Below are positions 9,016 through 16,787 of a stretch of 64,000 bases of DNA, in pieces. The first letter of the stretch is position 1, and every line of letters starts with the position of its first letter. Below the pieces are notes generated by a model. The model ran no database searches and was not told the origin of the DNA. It worked only from the letters and a program-made list of their open reading frames with translations. This DNA is from Paenarthrobacter nitroguajacolicus (lineage in GTDB: Bacteria > Actinomycetota > Actinomycetes > Actinomycetales > Micrococcaceae), in NCBI RefSeq assembly GCF_029952445.1, contig NZ_JAQPPK010000006.1, positions 62,001 to 126,000 on the forward strand, written 5' to 3'. Position numbers and translations under genes: made by a program.

Positions 9016-9060
9016 TCAGACCACGGCATGATGCCTACGGCCGGACCCAGCGCATAGAGT
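9016..9060 (+). promoter_or_regulatory. Two-component system promoter with shared palindrome
   Basis: TCAGACCACGGCATGA (9016-9031) is an imperfect palindrome that recurs as TCAGACCACGGTATGA at 10976. A TAGAGT -10 hexamer (9055-9060) ends 6 nt before the GTG start, implying a leaderless mRNA. Confidence 0.6.
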
Positions 9061-9066
9061 CGTAGC

Positions 9067-10251
9067 GTGGACAGAAGGCATGCAGTATATGAATGGTTCC
9101 GGATCAACCGCTTCAAAGTGGACTTGACGGCAACCTGCCTCCTCATCCTGTTGTTCGGCCCCGTCTACCTCCTGGCCGACCGCCCCTGGCTGTTCCTCCT
9201 GTCCTGCAGCCTCCTGTTGCCCCTCGCATGGCGACGGACCCGTCCGGCGGTAGCGGCCGGCGTCGTAATCCTTGTGTGCCTTATCCAATGGACGGCAGGC
9301 GCCGAACCGGTGGCGGGCCAAATCGCTGTTCCTTTGGTCATCTACGCCACTGCCGCCTATGGCCCGGCGTGGGCAAGCCGCACAGTCCTTGTTGCCGGCC
9401 TGGTAGGGGGCGTCATGCTCACTACACGCGAATACGCGGGAGGCGTGGAGTCGGGCATCATGGGCCTCACCATCGGTGCGCTGTACACAGTGTTGATCTG
9501 GATGCTTGTCCTGGTGAGCTGGACCCTGGGCGATCTGACCCGAGTACGCCGGCTCCAGCTCCAAGCCCTCGAGGACCGTACACGCCGGATGGAAGTGGAG
9601 CAGCTGCAGGAACGGAAACTGGCCGCTGCCGACGAACGTTCGCACATCGCCCGGGAGATGCACGACATCGTGGCCCATTCCCTTTCCGTCATCATCACCC
9701 AGGCTGATGGTGCCCGATACGCCGCAGCCGCTAAACCGGAACTTGCCACCGAAGCCCTGGCCACCATCGCAGCGACGGGCAGGGATTCGCTGGGTGAGAT
9801 GCGCAGGCTCCTTGGCGTCCTGCGCTCTGACGGCGACTCCCCCACGCGTCCGCAACCCCGGCTTTCGGACCTGGACGAACTGCTCCTGGGTTTCCGCGCA
9901 GCCACCCTCCAAGTCGGGTTCCAGCAGGTGGGCACTCCGCGGAGGCCCCTCCCTGCCGGTGCGGAACTCACGGCGTATCGCATCATCCAGGAGTCGCTCA
10001 CCAACGTCATGAAGCATGCCGGGCCCAAAGCCACCGCCAACGTGACGCTGACGTGGCAGGGCCGCGGCCTTCAGCTGGACATCGTCGACGACGGCCGGGG
10101 CGCCGCTGCCGATCCTCCTGCGGCGGGAGGGGGCAATGGCCTGCGCGGAATGGGCGAGCGCGTCTCGCTCTACGATGGGTCATTGACGGCCGGCCCCGAA
10201 CAGGGCGGCGGTTTCCGTGTGTCCGCTTTCATTCCCTATTCGGAGGCCTGA
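9067..10251 (+). CDS. Sensor histidine kinase, HisKA_3 (NarL/LiaS) type
   Basis: The 394-residue kinase starts at a GTG. Its first 150 residues hold about four to five hydrophobic segments (for example LTATCLLILLFGPVYLL and LYTVLIWMLVLVSWTLG) and no large sensor domain. A HisKA_3 dimerisation domain follows with the phospho-acceptor His199 in REMHDIVAHSLSVII. The ATPase domain has the N box in QESLTNVMKHAG and G boxes DDGRG and GLRGMGERV. It is encoded 4 nt upstream of its response regulator, and the pair precedes an ABC transporter. Systems of this kind often sense cell-envelope stress or antimicrobial compounds; here that is inference. Confidence 0.93.
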   Translation: MDRRHAVYEWFRINRFKVDLTATCLLILLFGPVYLLADRPWLFLLSCSLLLPLAWRRTRPAVAAGVVILVCLIQWTAGAEPVAGQIAVPLVIYATAAYGPAWASRTVLVAGLVGGVMLTTREYAGGVESGIMGLTIGALYTVLIWMLVLVSWTLGDLTRVRRLQLQALEDRTRRMEVEQLQERKLAAADERSHIAREMHDIVAHSLSVIITQADGARYAAAAKPELATEALATIAATGRDSLGEMRRLLGVLRSDGDSPTRPQPRLSDLDELLLGFRAATLQVGFQQVGTPRRPLPAGAELTAYRIIQESLTNVMKHAGPKATANVTLTWQGRGLQLDIVDDGRGAAADPPAAGGGNGLRGMGERVSLYDGSLTAGPEQGGGFRVSAFIPYSEA

Positions 10252-10255
10252 AGTA

Positions 10256-10969
10256 ATGCCTGAACTCCCCGCGCCCATCCGGGTTGCACTCGTTGACGAC
10301 CAACAGCTGGTCCGTTCGGGCCTTGGCATGCTGATCAATTCACAGCCGGACCTCGATGTGGTGGCTGAAGCGGGCAACGGGATCGAAGCCATCCAAGCCC
10401 TCAGCGCCACCGCCGCGGACGTGGTCCTCATGGATGTCCGCATGCCCGGTATGGACGGCATCGAAGCCACCCGCCGCATCCTGGAGCAGGCAGCAGCACA
10501 GCCGGCCGGTTCCCAACGCGCGGAAGTCAAGATCGTGGTCCTCACCACTTTCGACCTTGATGAGTACGCTTTGGCAGCCATCCAGGCCGGCGCCAGCGGG
10601 TTCCTCCTGAAGGATGCACCGCCGGAAGAACTCCTTGAAGCCATCCGGACTGTCTACCGCGGGGATGCGGTCATAGCGCCGTCCACCACCCGCCGCCTAC
10701 TGGACCATGTAGCGCCCCTGCTCAGGACCCAGTCACCGGAGCAGAGTGAACACGCTGCCGCCGTCGAAACCCTGACGAACCGCGAGCGCGAAGTGTTCCA
10801 GCTCATCGCACAGGGACAGTCGAATCCGGAGATCGCTGCTGGACTTTTCCTTTCCGAAGCAACGGTGAAAACCCACGTGGGGCATATCCTGGCCAAGCTC
10901 GGGGCACGGGACCGTGTGCAAGTGGTAGTGATCGCCTACGAAACCGGTGTGGTGGCTCCGGGGGTTTAG
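10256..10969 (+). CDS. Response regulator, NarL/LuxR family
   Basis: The 237-residue protein pairs a receiver domain (acidic pocket VALVDDQQ, phospho-acceptor Asp60 in VVLMDVRMPGMDG, Lys in FLLKDAP) with a C-terminal LuxR-type helix-turn-helix (LTNREREVFQLIAQG...SEATVKTHVGHILAKL). The ATG at 10256 is chosen because GGAGG at 10242-10246 is spaced correctly before it; an upstream in-frame start would lie inside the kinase gene. Its probable binding site is the 16-bp palindrome found before the kinase gene and again 7 nt after its own stop codon, in front of the ABC transporter. Confidence 0.95.
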   Translation: MPELPAPIRVALVDDQQLVRSGLGMLINSQPDLDVVAEAGNGIEAIQALSATAADVVLMDVRMPGMDGIEATRRILEQAAAQPAGSQRAEVKIVVLTTFDLDEYALAAIQAGASGFLLKDAPPEELLEAIRTVYRGDAVIAPSTTRRLLDHVAPLLRTQSPEQSEHAAAVETLTNREREVFQLIAQGQSNPEIAAGLFLSEATVKTHVGHILAKLGARDRVQVVVIAYETGVVAPGV

Positions 10970-10975
10970 TCCGGC

Positions 10976-11054
10976 TCAGACCACGGTATGAGCACCTGCC
11001 GGCACCAAATGGGACCATGGCCCGATCCGGCGGGCATGCGGCCGACCATAGCGT
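10976..11054 (+). promoter_or_regulatory. ABC transporter promoter with shared palindrome
   Basis: TCAGACCACGGTATGA (10976-10991) fits TCAnACCnnGGTnTGA. The -10 hexamer TAGCGT (11049-11054) lies 6 nt before the ATG, the same geometry as at the kinase gene. The palindrome lies further upstream here, about 58 nt before the -10. Confidence 0.55.
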
Positions 11055-11060
11055 GGAAAC

Positions 11061-11855
11061 ATGACGACATTCACGCCTCTCCCCCACCCTCCCGGAACCG
11101 GCCGCCCGGCTGGATCCGACGCCGCCCAAGCCCGTCCCGCCGTCGAGGCCTTCAACCTGACCAAGAGCTACGGACGCGCCGATACCAGCGTGACCGCCTT
11201 GAACGAGGTCTCGGTAAGCTTCGAGGCCGGAAAGTTCACGGCCATCATGGGCCCATCGGGCTCGGGCAAGTCCACGCTGATGCATTGCCTCGCGGGACTG
11301 GATACCGCCGACTCGGGCCGGATCGTCCTCGGTGGCACGGACCTCACCGGGCTTAACGACCGCCAGCTCACCGCGCTTCGCCGGGAGCGGATCGGCTTCG
11401 TGTTCCAGGCCTTCAACCTGGTACCAACCTTGACGGCGGAGCAGAACATCACGCTTCCGCTCGCCTTGGCAGGAACCACGGCCGACGCCGGGTGGATGGA
11501 AACCGTCGTTAACACCCTTGGGCTGAAGGACAGGTTGAAGCACCGTCCGCACGAGTTGTCCGGCGGCCAGCAGCAGCGCGTGGCAGTAGCCCGGGCACTC
11601 TTGACGCGTCCCGACGTCGTGTTTGGTGACGAACCAACAGGCAACCTGGATTCGAAGGCCGGCGGAGAAGTGCTGGCCCTGCTGCGCCGGAGCAGCCAGG
11701 AAATGGGCCAGACCATCATCATGGTCACCCACGATCCTGTGGCAGCCAGCTACGCCGACCGGGTGGTGTTGATGAGCGACGGCGGCCTGGTGGGCGAGAT
11801 CCACCAGCCCACCGCTGATTCCGTCCTGACAGCCCTCGGCAAGCTGGGGGCCTGA
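11061..11855 (+). CDS. ABC transporter ATP-binding protein (MacB/LolD type)
   Basis: The 264-residue ATPase has Walker A GPSGSGKST with Lys70, a Q-loop in FVFQAFNLVPTLTAEQN, the signature LSGGQQQRVAVARAL, Walker B VVFGDEPTGNLDS and the H-loop MVTHD. The 'EPTGNLDS' form and the 'FNLVPTLTAEQNI' loop are typical of the MacB/LolD/BceA branch, which powers mechanotransmission rather than substrate translocation through the ATPase. It is encoded 3 nt upstream of its FtsX-like permease. Together with the two-component system it probably forms a stress- or antibiotic-responsive export module. Confidence 0.95.
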   Translation: MTTFTPLPHPPGTGRPAGSDAAQARPAVEAFNLTKSYGRADTSVTALNEVSVSFEAGKFTAIMGPSGSGKSTLMHCLAGLDTADSGRIVLGGTDLTGLNDRQLTALRRERIGFVFQAFNLVPTLTAEQNITLPLALAGTTADAGWMETVVNTLGLKDRLKHRPHELSGGQQQRVAVARALLTRPDVVFGDEPTGNLDSKAGGEVLALLRRSSQEMGQTIIMVTHDPVAASYADRVVLMSDGGLVGEIHQPTADSVLTALGKLGA

Positions 11856-11858
11856 GGC

Positions 11859-14318
11859 ATGCTGCGCGTTGCCCTTTCCCAGTTGACGACGCATTTCCGG
11901 CGGTTCATAGCCATCGGGCTTGCCGTCTTGCTGTCCGTCATGTTCCTTTCCTCGACGCTCATGGTCGGAGCCAGTACCAATGCCTCGTTGGGCGCGAGCA
12001 TTGGCGAGGCCTATCGCAACGCCGATCTCGTGGCGACGTCCAAGAACGGCGAGCCCTTCACCCAGGCCGCGGTTGATGCGGCCGCCTCATCACCGGCCGT
12101 TGAAGCCACCTACGCGGAGCGCTCAACGTACGTGACCTTCGAAGCCGGTGGGGGCGAGCAATACGGGCGGCTGCGAAATGCCGCACCAGCGTCCTTGGAA
12201 GGTTCCATCCTCTCCTCCGGTTCCATGCCCGCCAACGCCCTGGAAGCTGCCATCGACGCCAAGACTGCTGAGCATCTGGGCCTGGCTGTTGGCAGCACGT
12301 TGGAATTGCACGGCGGGGGTCCGGTCAAGATCGCGAAGGTCACTATCTCGGGCTTGATCCGAGCCACCAATGACCCCTTCTCTTCCTCAGCGGCACAGAT
12401 TGTTGCCTCCGAGCCTGTCCTGAACGCCGTCCAGGACGCTGGAGCGGGGTTCTCCGGGTTGCAGTTCGCCCTGAAACCGGGTGAAGACGTTGCTTCGGCC
12501 AAGGACTACATCGCCCACAGGATGGAAGCTGCCGGCGCGTCGGGCCCGGTGCTGGAGACTGCACAGGAAAAGGTGACGTCGACGGTGGCCATGCTGAGCG
12601 CCGGCCAGGACCAGTTGACGATTGTCCTGTTGGCCTTCGCCGGCATTGCCATCCTGGTCTCTACCTTGGTGGTGGCCAATACCTTCTCCGTCCTGGTGGC
12701 CCAGCGGACCAGGGAGCTGGCACTTTTGCGTTGCCTTGGCGCCGGACGAGGACAGATCCGGGGCTCGGTCATGTTGGAGGCCCTTGTAGTTGGCTTCGTT
12801 TCCTCAGTGCTGGGCGTACTCGCGGCGACTGGCCTCATGACGGGCTTGATTGCCTGGGCCAGGGCGCAGCCCGAACAGGCGTTCGCGACGTTGGCCGTGC
12901 CGCCGTCGGCCATCATCGCAGGCCTGGTGGCTGGAACCCTGCTGACTGTTGTCGCGGCGCTGGTGCCCGCGAAGGCAGCCACCGCCGTCGCGCCTCTTGC
13001 AGCCTTGCGCCCGGCGGACGACGCCTCCGTACGGAACCGACGCGGCAGGGTCAGGCTTTTCCTGGGCCTGGCAGCTCTGGTGGGTGGAGCTGCGCTTCTG
13101 GTGTACGGCAGCATCAACGTGATGCTCGCGGTTGCCTTGCTGGGCGGTGCGGCCTCGTTCGTGGGCATCCTGCTGTGCTCAACCTTGTTCATCCCCACAG
13201 TGGTTGCCCTGGCTGGCCGTTTGGCGGCGCCGGCAGGGGTCCCGGGCAAGCTCGCTGCAGTGAACGCCACCCGCAACCCTGCCCGCACTTCTGCCACTGC
13301 GGCGGCATTGCTGATCGGTGTCACTCTGGTGTCACTCATGATGACCGGGGCTGCGACGTCCCGGCAGGCCTTCAACGACACCCTGGCGGAGAACTATCCG
13401 GTGGACCTGTCGGCGCAGACCGCCGCTTCCGGCGACCCTTCCGGGGCGCTCACCAGGATCAAAGGGCTCGACGGCGTCAGCGCGGCTGTCCTGCTGAAGC
13501 CCGTAGGCACTATCCATGACGAAACGATCGGTGGCACCACCACTGTTTATGGCCTATCTGCTGCAGAGGCGGCATCAGTGCTTCGTGACAACCACCTGAA
13601 GCCAAGTCCCGGAACCGTCTACTTGCCCGAAGACTCTCCGAAGGGTGCGGCGAACATATCGACGGCGGGCGGCACTGTTACCCTCGACGCCACGGTCCTC
13701 CGGACCCGGCACGTCCCGGCGTTCGTGGAGTCCTCCAGCATCACCTCCGGTCCCCTCCCGGAAGCACCGGGGATGGTGTGGGTGAAACTCGATGATTCGG
13801 TATCCGGCGACCGCGTCCAGGCGATCCAGAAGGACATCGCAGCAGCTTTGGGTGTCCACGAGCGGACAGTCAGCGGCGCAGCCATTGAACGCGTGACCTT
13901 CAACAGCATCATCGACGTCCTGTTGTTGGTGGTGACGGGGCTCCTGGGAGTCGCCGTGGTGATCGCGTTGATCGGCGTGGCCAACACGCTGTCCCTGTCC
14001 GTGCTGGAACGGACGCGCGAGAATTCGCTCCTCCGGGCGCTGGGGCTGACCACGGGTCAACTGCGCGGGATGTTGGCGATTGAGGCTGTGCTGGTTGCCG
14101 GTGTGGCCGCCATCATGGGCGCGGGCTTGGGCGTCGTGTATGGATGGCTCGGTGCGCAGGCAACCCTTGGAGGCTTGGCGAGCGTTGTTCCGACCGTTCC
14201 CTGGCTGCAGTTGGCAGCGGTGTTCGGCGTGGCCGTCGTGGCAGGACTGTTGGCATCGGTCATCCCGGCACGGCGGGCGGCCCGCTTGTCGCCGGTGGAG
14301 GGACTGGCCACGGCCTAG
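11859..14318 (+). CDS. FtsX-like ABC transporter permease
   Basis: The 819-residue protein has an N-terminal membrane segment (FIAIGLAVLLSVMFLSSTLMV), an extracytoplasmic domain of about 200 residues, three to four helices of a first FtsX domain (VLLAFAGIAILVSTLVVANT... RTRELALLRCLGA), a central membrane segment, a second extracytoplasmic region and a C-terminal FtsX domain (VLERTRENSLLRALGLT). This duplicated layout is common among actinobacterial exporters of this class. It ends 8 nt before the second 32-bp repeat structure. Substrate unknown. Confidence 0.92.
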   Translation: MLRVALSQLTTHFRRFIAIGLAVLLSVMFLSSTLMVGASTNASLGASIGEAYRNADLVATSKNGEPFTQAAVDAAASSPAVEATYAERSTYVTFEAGGGEQYGRLRNAAPASLEGSILSSGSMPANALEAAIDAKTAEHLGLAVGSTLELHGGGPVKIAKVTISGLIRATNDPFSSSAAQIVASEPVLNAVQDAGAGFSGLQFALKPGEDVASAKDYIAHRMEAAGASGPVLETAQEKVTSTVAMLSAGQDQLTIVLLAFAGIAILVSTLVVANTFSVLVAQRTRELALLRCLGAGRGQIRGSVMLEALVVGFVSSVLGVLAATGLMTGLIAWARAQPEQAFATLAVPPSAIIAGLVAGTLLTVVAALVPAKAATAVAPLAALRPADDASVRNRRGRVRLFLGLAALVGGAALLVYGSINVMLAVALLGGAASFVGILLCSTLFIPTVVALAGRLAAPAGVPGKLAAVNATRNPARTSATAAALLIGVTLVSLMMTGAATSRQAFNDTLAENYPVDLSAQTAASGDPSGALTRIKGLDGVSAAVLLKPVGTIHDETIGGTTTVYGLSAAEAASVLRDNHLKPSPGTVYLPEDSPKGAANISTAGGTVTLDATVLRTRHVPAFVESSSITSGPLPEAPGMVWVKLDDSVSGDRVQAIQKDIAAALGVHERTVSGAAIERVTFNSIIDVLLLVVTGLLGVAVVIALIGVANTLSLSVLERTRENSLLRALGLTTGQLRGMLAIEAVLVAGVAAIMGAGLGVVYGWLGAQATLGGLASVVPTVPWLQLAAVFGVAVVAGLLASVIPARRAARLSPVEGLATA

Positions 14319-14325
14319 GGCACGG

Positions 14326-14440
14326 ACGCTCTCTCATTTATGCACCCCTAACGCCGAACGCTCTCTCACTTCCCGCCAGCAGGCCGGCCGGATGTGAGAG
14401 AGCGTTTCGGGTTAGAGGCTGTTATGTGAGAGAGGGTCTA
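14326..14440. repeat. Second 32-bp repeat structure: two inverted and two direct units
   Basis: Minus-oriented units begin at 14326 and 14358 (ACGCTCTCTCA on the plus strand) and plus-oriented units at 14394 and 14426 (GTGAGAGAGCGTT and GTGAGAGAGGGT). Both pairs are 32 bp apart, the same period and orientation pattern as at 6216-6545. The structure fills the gap between two convergent genes and can fold into a hairpin, so it may also stop transcription. Confidence 0.85.
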
Positions 14441-15997
14441 TGCGTCGACGGGCTCTTCGTAACGCGGGAACACAGGAGCCGGAGCGGGCAGTTCGGTCCC
14501 CGCCCCGAGCGGCGTGGCGATCGCAGCGAACAGCCGCGCATCACCTTCCGGTTGGCCCAGGACGTCAAGGAGCTTCGCGGACGACGACGGCATGACGGGC
14601 TGCGCGAGGATCGCCACGATCCGGACAACCTCCAACGTGACGTACAGGACCGTGTTCATGCGCTCGATGTCGGTCTTGCGGAGCACCCACGGAGCCTGCT
14701 CGGCGAAGTAGGCGTTGGTGTCGCCCAGCACCGTCCAAATGGCTTCGAGGGCACGGCTGAACTCCTGCTTTTCGAAAGCACTCCTGGCCGTCTCCAGCAG
14801 TGCACCAGCCTGGCCCAGGAGGGCTTCGTCCTCAGGGGTGAAGGCACCGGGCTGAGGAACCTTGCCCTCGCAGTTCTTCGCCACCATGGACAAGGACCGC
14901 TGGGCAAGGTTGCCGAAGTTGTTCGCGAGGTCCGCATTCATACGGCCCACGATTGCTTCGTGGTTGTAGTTGCCATCGGCGCCAAAGGGAACTTCGCGGA
15001 GGAAGAAGTACCGGCACTGGTCCAGGCCGTACTGTGCCACGAAGTCCTGGGGAGCAACAACGTTGCCCAGGGACTTGGACATCTTCACACCATTGTTGGT
15101 GAGGAAGCCATGGATCATGACGCGCTCGGGCAATTCCAGTCCGGCACTCATCAGGAAGGCAGGCCAGTAGATCGCGTGGAAGCGCGAAATGTCCTTGCCG
15201 ATCACGTGTACATCGGCCGGCCAGAACTTCTGGAAGGACTCAGACTCCACGTCGGGGTAGCCGACGCCGGTCAGGTAGTTGGTCAGGGCGTCAACCCAGA
15301 CGTACATGACGTGCTTTTCATCGCCCGGGACCGGAACGCCCCAGTCGAAGGTGGTGCGGCTGATGGACAGGTCTTCCAGGCCGCGCTTTACAAAGCTGAT
15401 GACCTCGTTGAACCGGGACTGCGGGGCACCGAACTCAGGCTGGGCCTCGTAGAGCGCCAGGAGCTTTTCCTGGTAGTTCGAGAGCCGGAAGAAGTAGCTT
15501 TCCTCGGCGGTCCAGGTGACCAAGGTGTCTGTTTCCTTGGAGTACCGCAGACCGTCCTCCTTCACCACGGTGTCGTCCTCGACGTAATAGGCCTCGTCGC
15601 GGACCGAGTACCAGCCTTCGTACTTGGAAAGGTAGATGTCGCCGTTGGCTTCCATCTTTTTCCAGATGGCCTGCGAGGCCGCGTAGTGGTCCTGGTCCGT
15701 GGTGCGGATGAATCGGTCGTAGGAGATCCCCAGGTCCTGGCTCATCTGCTTGAACGCTGCGGAGTTGCGGTCCGCAAGCTGCTTGGCAGTAATGCCTTCC
15801 TTCTCCGCGGACTGCTGCATCTTCAGTCCGTGCTCGTCCGTTCCGGTCATGAAGAAGACTTCATGGCCGTCGAGGCGCTTGAAACGCGCCATGGCATCAG
15901 TCGCAATGACCTCATAGGCGTGGCCGATGTGGGGCACGCCGTTGGGGTAGCTGATCGCGGTGGTGATGTAGAACGGGGATTTCTCTGGAGACGTCAC
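14438..15997 (-). CDS. metG: Methionyl-tRNA synthetase
   Basis: The enzyme loads methionine onto initiator and elongator tRNA-Met. The HIGH motif is HIGH at residues 23-26 (VPHIGHAYE) and the KMSKS motif is KMSKS at 305-309. At 519 residues it is the short form without a C-terminal tRNA-binding domain. The connective peptide has no cysteine cluster, consistent with the zinc-free type. The start is a GTG at 15997, with AAGG about 14 nt upstream. Its 3' end touches the 32-bp repeat structure. It points the same way as the ABC exporter genes upstream. Confidence 0.96.
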   Translation of the reverse strand: MTSPEKSPFYITTAISYPNGVPHIGHAYEVIATDAMARFKRLDGHEVFFMTGTDEHGLKMQQSAEKEGITAKQLADRNSAAFKQMSQDLGISYDRFIRTTDQDHYAASQAIWKKMEANGDIYLSKYEGWYSVRDEAYYVEDDTVVKEDGLRYSKETDTLVTWTAEESYFFRLSNYQEKLLALYEAQPEFGAPQSRFNEVISFVKRGLEDLSISRTTFDWGVPVPGDEKHVMYVWVDALTNYLTGVGYPDVESESFQKFWPADVHVIGKDISRFHAIYWPAFLMSAGLELPERVMIHGFLTNNGVKMSKSLGNVVAPQDFVAQYGLDQCRYFFLREVPFGADGNYNHEAIVGRMNADLANNFGNLAQRSLSMVAKNCEGKVPQPGAFTPEDEALLGQAGALLETARSAFEKQEFSRALEAIWTVLGDTNAYFAEQAPWVLRKTDIERMNTVLYVTLEVVRIVAILAQPVMPSSSAKLLDVLGQPEGDARLFAAIATPLGAGTELPAPAPVFPRYEEPVDA

Positions 15998-16031
15998 TCT
16001 AAGAAGTTACCTTTTTTTCGGATGAAATAGC

Positions 16032-16787
16032 TTAGTTAAGTTCGGTCAGCGTATCGCTGAGCCGAACCAGCTCGTGGTCGTGGGAGGCCACCAGCACGGC
16101 GATGCCATCACTGGTGGTGTCCTTCAGGATGCCGATGATGCGGTTTGCGGCCGCACGGTCCAGGCTTGCCGTAGGCTCGTCCACCACCAGTACGCGGGTA
16201 CCCAGGATCAACGCACGGGCGATCGCCACACGCTGGCGCTCACCACCGGAGAGTTGGGCGGGACGGTGGCGCATACGACGTCCCAGGCCCACCAGGTCAA
16301 GGAGGTCCTTGGCCATTTCCGTGCGCTGTTCAACCTCGCCATCCGGGACTGCGGGCAGCAGTACGTTCTCCAAGGCACTCATGCCATCGATCAAGGCACC
16401 ACCCTGGTCCACATAGCCGATCAGTGCGCGGCGGCGGTCGGCGATCTCGTCGTCGCCCATGGCGTCCAGCGGCTGGCCCTCCCAGAAGACCTTGCCCGAC
16501 GTCGGCAGCGTCAGTCCGGCGCTGACGGTCAGGATGCTGGTCTTGCCGGAGCCGCTTCGGCCGGCAACACAGTGCATCTCACCGGCGTGGAGGGTCAGGT
16601 TGAAGTCGTCGACGACGTCGACTTCCTCGGCGCCGCCCTTGTCGCCACCGTAGTGGATGGTGACCCGGCTGAGCTCCAGTGGTGTTGCGTGGTCAGTGGC
16701 CCTCACGATGGTGTTGGCGCGGGTCTGCAGCGACTCTTCCGTGGATTCCGGGGTGGCCGCCAGCTCGGGGTTGAGGTTGTCAGTCAT
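16032..16787 (-). CDS. ABC transporter ATP-binding protein
   Basis: The 251-residue ATPase has Walker A in AGRSGSGKTS, the signature LSGGERQRVAIARAL, Walker B VLVVDEPTASLD and H-loop VASHDHELV. The ATG at 16787 overlaps the permease stop in an ATGA arrangement, which fixes the start and indicates translational coupling. The FtsX-type partner suggests a mechanotransmission or lipid/peptide export system rather than an importer. No regulator is next to it. Confidence 0.92.
   Translation of the reverse strand: MTDNLNPELAATPESTEESLQTRANTIVRATDHATPLELSRVTIHYGGDKGGAEEVDVVDDFNLTLHAGEMHCVAGRSGSGKTSILTVSAGLTLPTSGKVFWEGQPLDAMGDDEIADRRRALIGYVDQGGALIDGMSALENVLLPAVPDGEVEQRTEMAKDLLDLVGLGRRMRHRPAQLSGGERQRVAIARALILGTRVLVVDEPTASLDRAAANRIIGILKDTTSDGIAVLVASHDHELVRLSDTLTELN

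Noticed and set aside
14144..16030. Plus-strand frame of 628 codons
   Set aside because: It is antisense to metG, which has HIGH and KMSKS motifs, and runs through the repeat structure.
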